DNA from: Rotaria sp. Silwood1
Taxonomy: Eukaryota > Rotifera > Eurotatoria > Philodinida > Philodinidae
Length of the DNA stretch: 64,000 bases
Assembly: GCA_905250075.1 (NCBI GenBank)
Contig: CAJNOP010000001.1
Span: forward strand, 2,723,272-2,787,271
Direction: 5' to 3'
Below the pieces are notes generated by a model, which ran no database searches, was not told where the DNA came from, and saw only the letters and a program-made list of their open reading frames with translations. Positions within the stretch are counted from its first letter, which is position 1; each line of letters starts with the position of its first letter. A program made the position numbers and the translations under genes. Shown here one piece after another: positions 11,433 to 25,010 of the stretch.

Positions 11433-14377
11433 CTATCTTTAGTTAAAGATTTTGTTGATGTTTGTAATGTTTCATTGAACTGAGAGTGTTCATTTTTTAT
11501 TATGACATATATATTATTGTGTGTGTTTTGATTTATATATATAACTTTTATTTTTAGTTTTACTAGTGATAGTGACAGCACAAAAAAAAAAAGGGGAACA
11601 TGATATTTAAGATGAAAATAGAAACAAATCGAAATGTTTCTCTATGAATAGATTTAACAGAATGTTTAATTTTTGTTTTATTCACAGAGAAAAATATTAA
11701 AAGAAAGTTCAGACTTCATTTATTTAAAAATAAAAGATCAACTCAGGAGAATATTTGAAAATTGTTTGTATTTTTTAATCTTAATGATAAATAGAATGTA
11801 AACATATGATAAAAGTTATATTATTATAATGAGTTTTATTTTATATCAAATACTTCTATTAATGTTTGCAAATATTTTAAAGTAGTAGAAAAAAATTTGC
11901 AAACTGTCTTTAAAATATTTTAACCAGTCTCTAAAATATAATTGATATCACACAGAAGTCAATGAATTTTTTTTTAAGATTAATAGTTTTTGAGTTTATT
12001 CATTAATCAACTGACAACTTCGGATCAATGAACATTTCTATCTTTGATTATTTTAAGATGTTTCCACACAAAAAATAGCAAGAAAAACATTCTCATACAT
12101 TTATCTTAATCTCATTTATATAATGGAATAAATAACGGGAATAGAAATCATTTGGTATAGATTGATGCCATTTTCACTAACAAAAACAAAACCATAATTG
12201 TTTGTATTGTTATGTAACTAATAATCTTAATTCGCAGATATCATTCTGAATCTCTTCATGCAATAACATATAACATCTGGAAGCAATTCATTTTGAAGTA
12301 CTACATATGTGTGTCGATGCTAATAAACATCAATAATGTTTACATACATGAAAAGAAACTAATCATATGAACCAAGTTATGTATATATTACTATTGCTTG
12401 TCTATCTAGAAGAAGATGTATATTGAGTTTCATATTCTTTTCGAATCATGTGGTTTCATTCATAAACTCTTTCAAGATAAACAAGAAATGATTTAGAAAA
12501 TACAGGTCAACTCATTTTTGTTTTTATTTTGATTAGAACTTCATATCTAAAATGATCTTGAATTTAACTTGAGAAGTCGACAAGAAGTTATGGCATCATT
12601 CATGTATTGTATTGGTTTCTTTTTGATTATCATTACCTAACATTTTTCTTCATCGGTCAGCACCTACCTTGTTTCAGACACACTAATTAATCACTCTAAC
12701 ACTATTTATTTATAGGATTCGAAAAACACTATACGAACAACTTTATCTAATATATTTAGCTTTCCGATCACAATCATTGACATAGTTGAGACTCGAATTT
12801 GAAAATAGTCAAGTAGTAGCTTTATCCAAAATCTGATTTGATTGTCTATATATTACATCCAATTGTGGTATGCTTTGTTGTTTGAAACTGAATTTGCTTG
12901 TATTAGAGTCTATTATTTGTATAAATAATAGAAAATATGTTTTTATGAAGAATTGAACAGTTACTCTGTACATCTATAAATAGGATATGTGAATAAGTGT
13001 GAGACGGCAAGCTTTTCTTTTGGTCCATACTTGATAATTATTACAGCATGGTCAAAGTCTAGAATTACGAAACAAGGAACTCAAAATTAGATATCGGATT
13101 CAAGTATAACTACTGTATGGTGCGAGAATTATAGAGTAGATTTTCTTTTTTTTTTGTTGTGATTGAAAAATAGAATTAAAATTACGTTGTTATCAAGCAT
13201 TATTCATGTTTTTCTCCGAGGGAATTTAATAGTGAAGGACACTTTTCGCTAAAGATATTTATACATAAAGACAAAAAATCAGGGACATTTTTTCAAGTAT
13301 ATTTGTGACTTTTACCAAAATAATGGAGTCAACAATGGTCGATAGATCAAACCATATGACTATACGATTTATTTTACTATATAGTTTCAGGCATATTTGC
13401 TTCAATTAATCATAATATTTCTTCTTTGATTTGTCATTCATTAAAGTTTCTTTTGAGATTTATGTAGTAAATTTATAAGAATTGATTTGATTTTTTTTAT
13501 CTCAATATTTAAAAATAGGAAAATAAATAGTACAATTTGTATCAGCTTGTTTTATTGACATTCTTCAACAATAAATAAGTAGTTTTTGAATATCATCCGT
13601 TAAGTATATATGTACTCGTGTAAGAAATCGAAGAAGAGAGAAAACAAATATATGTTATACAAGTTGAGAGTATCAAAGTGCTAGAGCAGTCTACAAAGTG
13701 TGTATTTGGAAAGACAGTTATTTGCAAGTTAATATATTCCCCTCAAAAAAGTTCAGTTAATTTATGCTTCAAGTCCTCATTAGTGATATTTCCTTTAGTC
13801 ATCTATCATGAAATTCAGAAAGACATGAATCATATATTGGCTATTTTATAAATATATATCTAAACTCGAAGTTAATCTATGTAATAAAACAGTCAGAAAC
13901 GTATCATTCTCGTTAATATACCAAGATACTGATTTCTTTTTTAATAAGTCTTACTGTCTATTTTTTTTGTTTGAAGACTATTACCATCTACCATCAAGAT
14001 GGTACATAACTAAAGTCACGAAGACTGCCGATATAGTCAACGTTTATTATTTTCATATCAATGGCTTTAATAGTACGAAAAGTTTGTTGCAACACATTCT
14101 TGTTTCAAATAGATTATGTAACAAGAAAAATAAAATGATGCATATTTTATTTTATTCAAGAATGCAAATAAAGCGATTACAAGAAAAATCCAATTATCGT
14201 CATGCTCATGGCATATAACATTAATCACATCTGAACTCTTTATTGCATGAAAAAATATAATCGTTACTAGTGATTACCACACACATTTACATGTTATAAT
14301 TGAAGATTCGATGCCGTTGTGAACTAAGCTATTAATAGAATGAAACTATCCAACATTAACTATGACGCAGATCACGA

Positions 14378-14420
14378 GAACAAAAGCGAAACGTTAATAC
14401 TTCGAAGTCTCGCTTTTGTC
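14378..14420. repeat. Small palindrome centred on ACTTCGAAGT, copy 1
   Basis: ACAAAAGCGA (14380-14389) pairs perfectly with TCGCTTTTGT (14410-14419), with ACTTCGAAGT in the loop. A palindrome of similar length and the same central ten bases lies at 40621-40676. Together they may be a miniature palindromic repeat family. Coordinates are those of the visible stem. Confidence 0.45.
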
Positions 14421-15092
14421 CCCTTGGATATAGATACATGATTATCAAAGCGAAATTACTTCTCCATTGCTTTTAACCATCGTCAGATGTTTGAATAGTT
14501 GAAAATTTACAGATCTAATACGAAAGTCGGCGATTAGTGTTGAATGAAGAGCCATCTATGACATCCTTCAATGATCTGTTTCTCTAGTAAAATAATTTTC
14601 AAAGAAAAATTCTGTTAATGTCAATCATATGAAATGAGTCTGCGAAAAATGATCGAATGATAATTGATTTCAGAAAAAAATAGTAGAGACTTTGGAATAA
14701 TAGAACTAAGTTTTTTTTTTTTTGTTAAAAGGAGGAACGAACTCTAATATATGTAGGAGAAGTTGATTCTAATTATATTAACACATTCATATTACAGATA
14801 ACCAATAATTCAAAAAAATAAGTGAAACAGATAAAAAAAAACAATAGGAGCCTAGAAAGTATAAACGAATGATTCTCTCTGCTATGGTACCGTTGTCTAT
14901 ATTTAGCATATGCCTAAATTGTCGTCTTCACACACACTTTCATTCTCATTCTTAAAAGAGCCAGCGTTGCCACAACTATTAGAAAGACTTACTCATCATT
15001 CCTAAACCACTATTCTCTTTTTTTTTGTTTCACTCAAATTTATTTATCTAAACCATTATGTTCGTGAAACAATCAGTTCCATGTAAAAAACA

Positions 15093-15408
15093 AAAAAAAG
15101 ATCCGATTTTAATCAGCTATTTTCTGATTATAAATCGATTTAAATGACATTATTTCAATTAGATTATTTGATTTTGATCTGTTTTAATCACGACGACCAA
15201 ATAATGAGTAAGTATCAAACGATATCGTATCTCGAAGTGTACCATGTGTATCAAAGGTTGGCATAGCTTTACACTTACTCTTTGTTGAGTCAACAAGTAC
15301 GAAAAGAAACATTTTCACTTTAATCAGAGCACTCTCACTCTTACCCAGTGCTACCTGTGTGAATTACATCAATCAGGGTGAATATGTGATTAAAATCAGA
15401 TTTCTTTT
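15093..15408. mobile_element. Possible TIR element
   Basis: The 22 bases at 15093-15114 and 15387-15408 are inverted copies matching at 19 positions, sharing GATTTTAATCA. They enclose about 270 bases without coding capacity. The repeat is AT-rich and short, so chance is possible. Confidence 0.3.
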
Positions 15409-17061
15409 GACATTTTTTTTACATAGAGTGTTTTGAAAAAATAAACATTCATTTTGCCGTTACGTTTGAGGCTATTCGTGGGTTAAAAAATAGGGAGATA
15501 AAATGTGTATGAAACGTGTTTTGTACTGTTTTTGGCTTATGTGGAAGGTGTGAAATGTATTAGCCCAGCTAGCATTAACGCGTTCCACAGTTTCCAGGAA
15601 AACAGAGTTTTCCAATGGATAACCTTTTATTTAAAATAATGTTTTAGTTCTTTTGTTATAAAATAATCGATCAATCTTCGTATCTTCTAACTAATGCCAA
15701 GTAATGTTCGCTTTTACATATGACATACATTAAATAGAAAAGAAAACGATATAGGGTCATCTTTTTGTTTTTTCGGTTATTCATGGTCAATTTTTATTTT
15801 TGAAAAATACATTATTCTTCTAATGGTACTATTTAATTTTAAACATACAAGAGATTTAATTTGCATACACAGCACTGCGTGAAAGTGAGAGCGCTACGTC
15901 TAAGTTACACTAGCACCTAATAAAAATCGAAAAGTGTTATCTCTTATTGTTGTTGTCAAAATTGGAAGAAAAAATAACTGCTTATCCGAATAGTTTTTTT
16001 TTGCCTAGCTGTGTTAGGATAGAAAAACTGTCAGAAATGACAATGCTTTTAATATTCTGATTTATTTGGGGGCGTTGGGCTGGTTGTGAGTGAAATCGTT
16101 CTCCTCACTAATGACTATAGCCGCTTCATTTCCACTCCACTTCTATCCTTGCAACCACATCACACACCTATATCCACATCCTAAAAGTATGCAGAAAATT
16201 TTTAAAAGTATATAAATCGATTGAGATTTGCACTCTGATTTCAAGTAGACCATTGATTTTAGTCAAAGATCAGATAAGTCTGATGAGGTCTGCTCCTTTT
16301 GGTACACTGAGCATAATGTGAGCACTTTAGATAACTTGGTCCAAGTCGAAATCAAATGAATTATACATAATTTTGTAGAGCTTGATTTGATGCATCGAAT
16401 GTTATAGAAGAGAATGTGGCTTACATGAAAAATATTCCAAATGCTTCTAATTATTGCCCAGTTGTTAGATAATGAATCATAGCCTAGTGAAAGACTGGTA
16501 TTTCTTACGACTCACTTTTGGCATGAGGTAACAGTGGTTCGTATATGAAACGAGACAGAATTGAATGCTATTTCCAACCGATACAGAACAAGCTTGGAAA
16601 ATTGCTTAAAAGGTATGTATTTCGGGCTAATACTAATCGAATAGGGGCACAACGAAGATACAATGACTTTTATGGGTATTTGACTCCAAAAGTAATGTTC
16701 AATGCTAATGATTTTGCATAAATTTATTACTAAATGAATCACCATATTTTTCTGCACAGAATCACTAATAAAGTAGCCTAAAATACTTTGTGGGCAAAGT
16801 CAACATCTTATAAACCCTTGTATTATTTATACTTAAATAAATAGATCATTGGCAATAAATTATCTATTCAAATAAACTGCTTATTATCATTTTCTAAGTA
16901 AAACCTTTTATTTTAGATGATTTCTTCATGAATATAATCCTCAATCTGAAGCATAACCAAATTCTTTTTTTTTTCTTTCAAAAGAATGATGAAATTTATT
17001 ATTAAAAAAAAGTAAAATCCTCTGACTTTTATCTTCAATCATAAATTACTGTTAACTAAGA

Positions 17062-19125
17062 TTAATTCAGACTATCTCTGTTTGTAGAACCTTTCTCTGG
17101 ATTTGATAATGTTGATGTTACCAAGTTGCGACATTCAGTTTCTGTTTGAATCATTGTTTGTTGAATTGTTTTTGGTAAACCCATATTGAGATTACAGATA
17201 TACGGTATCATGGTTTTAGGTGTTGATCCAAAATCAACAATACATCGAATGAACATACAATCATCACGTACATATGGATTATTTTCTTGTTGAATAACTG
17301 GTAAAGGACAAAACTTAGGTAGGCCTGATGCAATATTCATATTTGATTTTGGTCGTTGAAAACTATTTGATTTAATATCTGGTCGAAATGAATCAATAAT
17401 ATGATTCTGATTATTTGTTTGATCATAAAGGCAAAATGTAATTTTATAAGAAAATGGCCATGTTAATATAGCATCATAATCTCCTCGCATAAGTACAAAA
17501 AAGAGTGAAAGATGTGTTCGTCGTGCTTGACCATCACCATTAAAATACAATCTCATACACATTTTATAACCAGTTGGTGATGAATAAAATGGTGGAGAAT
17601 AAATACTCGTTTGTCGTTCCGAAATAGAATCATTGATCTTTTGCGCAACATCCGTAATTTTCCAAATAAAAGTCCCATCATTGGATGATTGACTTGACAA
17701 ATCCATCATCATTTGTCTTAGACTTTCAATTTCAGCTTGTAAAATATTTGTATTTATTTGATTAGCATGCATAAATTGAGAACTTTCTTCAACAGAATTT
17801 TTCAATTGTTCTATTTGGTTTTGTTGTTCTAAAATATTATTATGAAGTTGAATGACATTTTGGTGAATTTGAACATTAGCATCGTTCAATGATGAGAGTC
17901 CTTCAGCAAGCATATCTACAGAATCTATTATTTCAGAATAATTTTCTTCATTGTTTGATAAGGTAGGATTATTTTGAGGTTCACTATGTAATTGTCGTAC
18001 ATAATATTCAATAGCTTTTAAGAGACATTCTTGATGAACTTTGGTTGAATAATGTTCTTGTAAATCATCATAAAGTATTTCATTGAGACAGCCAAATTGA
18101 GCAATGGGACATCTTATAAAATCATCGTTAGCGTTACGTCCACGTTTCTTTGAAATCTCGCTGACATGATTCTAAAAAGAGAACAGAAATGAATTAAATT
18201 TTAAGTAAAATATGTTTTTTTTTCAAGACTGTTTGATTACTTAGACGAAATCTTTTGTGCTATTGTTTTCGAAAACTACATTTTTCTCTGTAAGATTAAC
18301 TAGCACATCGAGTCTGTCGTATGTATATCTTATCTAAGCCAATGTAACAGAAAGTCTTCATTAAATTTGATAGAAAAACTTATAATTAAATTGATTTAAT
18401 ATGTTTCATCTGTAAGAGATTCTCGTACAGATTATTTTGTGGAACTCACGTATATTTTCGAAGAAAATAGTGAGTGTGTTTTAAGGTCAAGGTTTCGCAG
18501 CTCCCCCCCTCCTCCCCCCCATCACAGACCATAGCAACGTACGACTCCATTACAGACCTTAGCGACCAGGTTTCAAATAATGGATATACATGTATATATA
18601 ATAGCTTCATTCGCCATATAATTCAATGCTTCTTATAATAAAAATGTAAAAGTAAAGAAAAAAGCAGCGTTGAAAACGAAAAATACTGAGCGAATAGCAA
18701 CAAAGAAGACGAAAAATAAGGGCGCCTGTCAGAAAATTAAAAATTCATGATTTTATACTATCTATATTGCATATTAGTATACTGAAGCTGAAGTATATAC
18801 GTGAGTTCCATATTTCAGCCCCAAAGGGACTGCGCTAACAAGCTTTTTTAAGGACTTCTCATATTCTCATCTGTCATCGACTCAAAATAGAAATGACTCC
18901 GATTATATCATATTTATTTAATTTTATACCGGCATCTACTGCCCTCTTGCTAGAATTGTTTCTGTTCCAATCTTAATGATAAATATTAGGGTAGATATAT
19001 ACCTGTTTATCAGTGTCAGCAATGTGTCGTTTGGATGAATGTTGTCTCATGTAAATTGGTTGTGTGGTTGGACAAGCATCATAACTTGCATGTGCAACAT
19101 ATGTTTCATCTGTGGTATGAGTCAT
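17062..19125 (-). CDS. TRAF-like protein: TRAF-type zinc finger, coiled coil, MATH domain
   Basis: Two exons on the minus strand, 19125-19003 and 18171-17062, joined in phase 0, give 410 residues. The start is supported by an in-frame stop upstream. Parts: a short N-terminal region without a RING finger; a TRAF-type zinc finger with Cys/His spacing around FIRCPIAQFGC and HQECL (about 59-93); a Gln/Asn-rich coiled coil (about 130-200); and a MATH/TRAF-C domain from GTFIWKITDV (about 206) to about 375. In this family the coiled coil and MATH domain form trimers that bind receptor tails or other adaptors. Without a RING it would be an adaptor rather than a ubiquitin ligase; that is inference. 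The single intron (18172-19002) contains a repeat element. TTTATT at 16995-17000 provides a polyadenylation signal on its strand. Confidence 0.88.
18415..18847. mobile_element. TIR repeat family B, copy 1, in TRAF-like intron
   Basis: TGGAACTCACGTATA (18440-18454) and TATACGTGAGTTCCA (18796-18810) are perfect inverted copies. Beyond them, TCTCGTAC on the left and ATTTCAGCC...CTGCGCTAACAAGCTTTT on the right are shared with the copy at 20325-20707. Both copies contain TTTTCGAAGAAAATAGTGAGT, then a C-rich run, then short tandem units resembling ATTACAGACCATAGCAACG. No protein-coding capacity. It lies in the only intron of the TRAF-like gene. Confidence 0.75.
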
Positions 19126-20324
19126 CTCTAATTGTTTGCTATTTTATGTGTACGATTATTAATTAAATGAAAGATCTAAACGCCTTTTATTGATATTTAT
19201 ACCAAACTTTTCTGTCATAAAGGAATAAACCCAAAAGAAAAAATACCACCTATGTCTCTATTTTCAAAGAACTAGTACATTTCAAAATAGAAAAATGGAA
19301 ATTTCATACTGACGCACAGGAAGAAAAAAAAAACCTGAAAGAACAGGGTTTTTTCCCATTCGTCAATAGTTAAACACGATCTTCCTTCGAATGGACACAC
19401 GCAACTAGAAAAAATTTATATGATAAAATGAAGACATAACAGATGATCAAGCAATTACCTATGATCATTACCAGTAATGATATTTTGGTTATATGACGTA
19501 TACATACAATACTAAAAGTCACGACTTTCCAACGAATCTTTCTTTTTTTTTTTATAATCAAATTACTCAAAATTAAAATCAAGCAAGGAAGTATCTCTTA
19601 TGATAAAGAAGAAGTTCGAATGAAATGTGATCCTAAAGCTTCAATCGGAAATAAAATCATTATTAATTAAGAACATTTATTTGTGATAAATATTATTTCT
19701 TCTAAATGAAATTATCAATCGAAAACTTCAAAACAAATGTTTTTATTGAATTATTATTCATATTTCAATGTTTTATTTTTGAATTATAAACATTCGATTG
19801 ATAATTGTTATCATATATTGTATAATAGATATTTACCACTAAACTCCGTATGGGATAGAATTATGCAATTCATCATAAGGAAAGAATGAATCAATTAGAA
19901 AAGCTCAATTTCATGGGATTATTACTGAAAAATGTCCCATCAATATATAATAGGGAATTTCCACTGGACTTTTCATTATCTCATAGTCAAAAAATATTCG
20001 TTTAGTAATTAGAATTTCACTTCATATTTCATCAACTATTTCTAGTTTTATTATACGTAAATGTATAAATGGTATACATTCATCGAATAAAACAATGCGA
20101 CGAAGAAAAAATAGCCAATTACCGGTGAAAATACAAGCATAAACTATGTATAGAAAAAAAAGTGGAATAATAAACCATAGAGAATGGTTTATTAACTTCA
20201 TAAAACTTTCATACGTCCTTGTACAGTTATGACGTTAATAAATCTTTGAAGAGTTTTAGAAAAAAAGACAATAAACTCTTGTAGGATATATGAAAATTTG
20301 ATGAGAAGTTTATGAGGCTGATAA

Positions 20325-20707
20325 AGTCTTCTCGTACGGTTCATTTGTCTATGTTTTTACTTTGTGAAACACATATATTTTCGAAGAAAATAGTGAGTAT
20401 TAGTTTTAAGGTCAAGATTTCGCTGCTCCCTCTCCCCTCCCCTTACAGACAGGCACTCATTACAGACCATAGCAACGTAGGCCCCCATTGCAGACCGTAG
20501 CAACTTCGCCAAAAAAAAGAAAAAATTTCTTTTCGAAATATCGAGGTAAAAAAGACAGCATTTTTTGATAATGGATTATCAGTAGAAAAGAACTATTATC
20601 TTTTGGAGAATTTAAATATTGGGTATTTTGTGATTAGTATCATGAAAACAAAGAAGATATGTGTGTTCCATATTTCAGCCTCAAAGGGGCTGCGCTAACA
20701 AGCTTTT
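20325..20707. mobile_element. TIR repeat family B, copy 2
   Basis: This is the diverged sister of 18415-18847. Inner inverted ends are TGAAACACATATA (20364-20376) and TATGTGTGTTCCA (20658-20670). Shared blocks are TCTTCTCGTACG at the left, TTTTCGAAGAAAATAGTGAG, the C-rich run, the ACAGACC(A/G)TAGCAAC tandem units, and CATATTTCAGCC...CTGCGCTAACAAGCTTTT at the right. It differs from copy 1 by many substitutions and an internal length change, so the copies are not recent duplicates. Confidence 0.72.
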
Positions 20708-23700
20708 GACAGTGCACTAGAGATAATATATAAATAGATTTTAAAAAAAAGAAGAAAGTAATGTTTTATCACGATTTTGAGTATATATTATTACTTTTCT
20801 TGAATTGCTACAAAATAAATTATTATATCTATTGCGTTTCTGCTTTCGCTGATATTATGAAAAAACAAGGAATTTCTATTGTTATCTATATACAATATTC
20901 CGATGTACCTTTGAAAAGACTTATTTTTCTTTTAGGCCTCCGTTAAAATAGTCAATTTTTATTAAAAACCACGAAAATTGAGATAAATGTATGGAAACAT
21001 AGTCCGAGGTCTGATATTTCGTAGGTCGCACGATTTCTTTATTTGGCAACCCTTTTTTCCAAAAGTTTCGTTCGAAGTGAAAAATCTTTTTCATTTCTTC
21101 ACTATTTATATTTTTTTTCTTGAACGTACATCCTAGAACTCTTAGCTGTGTTATAGTCAATGGCTTCTATGTCTTTTGTTGCTTGAGAGATCATGTCAAG
21201 ATGCATAGCATGACCGAGCCTGTATTTTGAAATAAAACTTTGTTACTATTTCATAAAAGAATACTCTTATAATTAGAATGCCATTTTGAGATATTGAAGT
21301 TTTTATATTTAAAAAATAAAAAGAATTCCGTGATGCCCTCTATTCTGACATACTCTTTCAAATAAAAAGAATTAAGCATATAGAATAAAGACCTATCGAG
21401 GTTTTTAGGTTGCAAAATGAGTTATTTTTGACCCTTGTTAGTTGAATATCTCCTTCAAACATCATGATATAGTGTTGAAAATTTTTACGATAGCCTATCT
21501 ACTAACATTAATAATTCTATTTTAAATCCATTAATTTAGCAAACAAGATAATCCCATATTTATCTGTTTTAGATGAAAAATTATAAACAACAAAACAAAA
21601 GAAAATACAATGGATAAAAATAAATCGAATAGAAAATAAAATCATGATCTAAAAAACGAAATGAATCTTTAACAATCATATTTTTATGTAATATTTAGTT
21701 TAGCGCTTTAATAAGATAACATTGATCCAATGAGATTAAGATATAATACTGAAATTATCTTCTTTACGATGTTTGTTATCTTTTCGATTAAATACATTAT
21801 TTGATGACGATTAATTCATCCAGTAAGCAAAAGAAAAAGATTTACTATTGAATAACGATGCAATTTATCAGTTTGTTAATCGATGCATAGTTTTCTCTAT
21901 TGTTCAAAAAAAATTTTTTTTCTTTTCTTTATAAATAGTATTGATCATGTATTGAACGATTACTGGTGATCAAGATAATGTTGACCTTTAACTATAGTAG
22001 TTTAAAGCATCAGTAGCAAACCGATATATATGTATATATGTTGACAAACAGATAAAAATGATATCATCGATCATGTTTATATGCAGATCAAGATAATATT
22101 CTTATCAATCAGATGTTTTTCTTGAAAATAAATATGCAAATATCATAATAGAAAAAACAATAGAAATTACTTTATTGAACTCAACATTGATGATGATAAA
22201 TGAGTAAATTAATCTTAACTACCGAAAAAAAGTATCAATTTTCTCATTTAGAGTTTAACGAGTATACTTTTTTTTCTTGCCTGAAGATAATTTAATGTAT
22301 GTGATTTGAGAATAGTGACCATCGGTTGGTTGTTCAAACTCAAGTATGTATATAGGCATTGATCAACTGATGATGACGCCCTCCTCCTACTTCTTTTCAT
22401 TATGTCCTTTTTTAGCACCTGCGGCTATGAATTCGTTCGTGACGATCTAAATGATTATGATGAGAGCGACTGCCAGATTAATATCGATTAATTCATATTA
22501 TCAAAAAAAGCTACTGGTTGGCTGAACATAAAACACTCTGCACATGTTTCGACTCTCGTTTCCGTTTACATATAGTTGTATATATACATACGTATCCAAT
22601 ATCAAAAACAGAATACGGATGTGCTCTTTCTCTTGTAATGGTTTAGTCGAGATGAAGAAAACAAAATGTCTTCAGGAAATAACAACAATATATTATAAAT
22701 GAAACATCGTTTTTGTTAGTCATACTATAGTCGATATATATTATTTAGAAGAATAAACATAATATCCTTCTATTGCTTTTTTTCTCTATGTTCATGCATA
22801 CAATCATTTATTGTTTGATGCCAGCCATCTTGCATTGTCATCAATCATATATCTTTTTTCTTCTTCTTTTTTTTCTCTTCCAAGAAGTCAGAAGTTCATC
22901 ATCTCATCATTATTGAAATAGTATTCTCTCAATAAATTTCACTATATTAAAAAGCATCTTGATTATGTCTGTCTGTTCGAGATGAAGACAAAAGGTGTGT
23001 AAAGAGAGCAAAAAAAAAATATTTAAACTAGGCAAACATTAACAGTGTTGAAACAGAGAGAGAAAGCTAGACAAAAAAAAATAGATGAGAAATTCAATGA
23101 GTGGCACCAGACGACAAGTCGATCACGTTATGCAAATATTATTTCGTTGTGGTTACTGTTACTAGCCATCTGGGGGTATTGATGGTATGATCATTCATTG
23201 GATTAACACTATGTACAATTCAAGAGAGAGTCTTTTGAGATTTACACCATCATATAATTGCTATTCTTCAATGATAAAAGAAAAGAAAAACGAAGACATG
23301 AGTTTGTATTCTACATATAGACATAAGAATGAATGACATCAATCAAGCCTTTCTTATATCACTTTCATAAATTTTTCTTTTTGTCTTAATTTAATTTTCA
23401 TACTGTAGAAGAATTCAACCGATTCTTGTTGCACGAACATCCGGTTTTCAACTAATCATCTGTCTATTGATTAATGATTCTGTCTAGAACGTATTCATTT
23501 GAAACCATACATTCATACACTTGCTATGTGACCTTTTCTCTCGTTAAAAATTGTCAATCATTATATTCTTTGTAGCCGAGATTGAAAGACGGGTAAGTAA
23601 TGCATTAGAATAACATTACAAATATATTTAACGATAAGAAAAAAGAGAAGAAGAAGATTATTCTTTCTTGTTGTTACGGACAAATGATGTCCGACAGTCA

Positions 23701-24452
23701 AAGAATTCAGGTAAGTAACAAGCGGATATATTGAGTAGGCGGTTAATTTACGTTTGGCGGCATGTCGCGTGTCAAATTAGAAAGTTGTTCATATATATAC
23801 ATGTATATATATGTTTGCTCTATTTAATCATTCTATTTATTCCATATATTAAACCGAAACTATGTATTAACATATTTCTAGTCAAGTATATATGTGGTTA
23901 TATATATATATATACTACATAACCGATCACACATCTCATCATTCTTAATTAATGGATAGAATAAGAAAGAAAAGTGTCCGCTTTCAAACTATAATCCTCT
24001 TGCCCGCAATACAAAATGAAGCTTAGAGTCAGTCATCATTATTCATTCTATATAAGTATCACTGTTCATGTTCATGTATACACCTTTAGCTATTTCACCC
24101 CTCGTTCATCCATCTGTCTAATAACCTATGTCAGCTTTTTTTTCCACTTTGACAAACATTCTCTTGAGAGATCAAATAGCAACACAGATCTAAGATCTAT
24201 CATATTGTATGAGTTTTCGAGTAGGTTAATGTGTTCGCAGTTGATGGACAATGTATAAACATCTATGCACTACTGTATTGATGATTAAACATTGAACCAA
24301 ATATATATATGTATATATGTAATAAAAATCACAGACATTTTTTGCATATCCGAGTAGTACACATGTTACATTTGATCATTACAGACAAACGACAACGATG
24401 TCGATAATGATTTTGCATTCATGATAACGAGCTCAAGCGAACAACTTCCGTC

Positions 24453-24476
24453 GTCGAGTGGTCTAACCACTCGACA
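24453..24476. repeat. Perfect short hairpin
   Basis: GTCGAGTGG and CCACTCGAC are perfect inverted copies separated by about five bases. The sequence lies in gene-free DNA. Its left half resembles a tRNA-Ser D-arm, but no tRNA can be completed around it. It could be a regulatory hairpin or chance. Confidence 0.45.
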
Positions 24477-24954
24477 TAGAGTCGAAACGAATAGAGATCA
24501 TCGCTACTATTTGCCTTCAAGCTAGGATCAAACGTTGGTAAAAATAGCTAATTGTAGCCATTGGCCGAACAAACTACGCGTGTGTGCCGGAAAAAAGAGA
24601 GAAAAAGACGGAGAAGACATAGAAGAATAATTTTAATAATTTATTGTATATTTAGTTTTTTCGGACAGACATACAGACATGCGGCATACTTACACTGATA
24701 AGTGACGAAAAAAGAAAAATGATTATATCATGTTTATCTCAACTGATTAGCAAAAACTTCATATACACCTGTCCGATAATCTTATTTCAATTCTTTCTTC
24801 TTATGTCGGTATGAGTTGAAAAAAAAATATACATGCACAACTCTCTTTATATTTGTATATATTGTCTATTCACCTTCATTCAATGGCAAAAAACAAAGAG
24901 GAGGAATTTTATATGCATTGCTTTCACTTGTTGTCAAGGTGAATTCACAATAGT

Positions 24955-25010
24955 TTTTTTATTTTTTTTTCTCTTTTTTTTATTTTTTTTTCTCTTTTTT
25001 TTATTTTTTT
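24955..25010. repeat. Pyrimidine-rich minisatellite
   Basis: About two and a half tandem copies of a ~21-base T-rich unit with one A and a CTCT block, roughly TTTTTTTATTTTTTTTTCTC. A related T5C tract lies at 26128-26180. It is non-coding simple sequence. Confidence 0.65.

Larger units (their letters stand above)
11433..17061. other. Gene-free stretch of about 5.6 kb
   Basis: No reading frame with gene-like composition or splice-compatible neighbours is seen. The left ~400 bases are probably 3' UTR of the propeller-like gene. The right end contains TTTATT at 16995-17000, the complement of AATAAA, about 62 bases past the stop of the minus-strand TRAF-like gene. Two inverted-repeat structures inside are listed separately. 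The rest is AT-rich, unremarkable sequence. Confidence 0.5.

Noticed and set aside
13967-14218. 83-codon plus-strand frame in the gene-free region
   Set aside because: No signal peptide or domain, unremarkable codon use, and no neighbouring exons; consistent with chance.
24453-24476. tRNA-Ser-like D-arm sequence
   Set aside because: No acceptor stem, anticodon arm or B-box can be fitted around it; the hairpin is self-contained.
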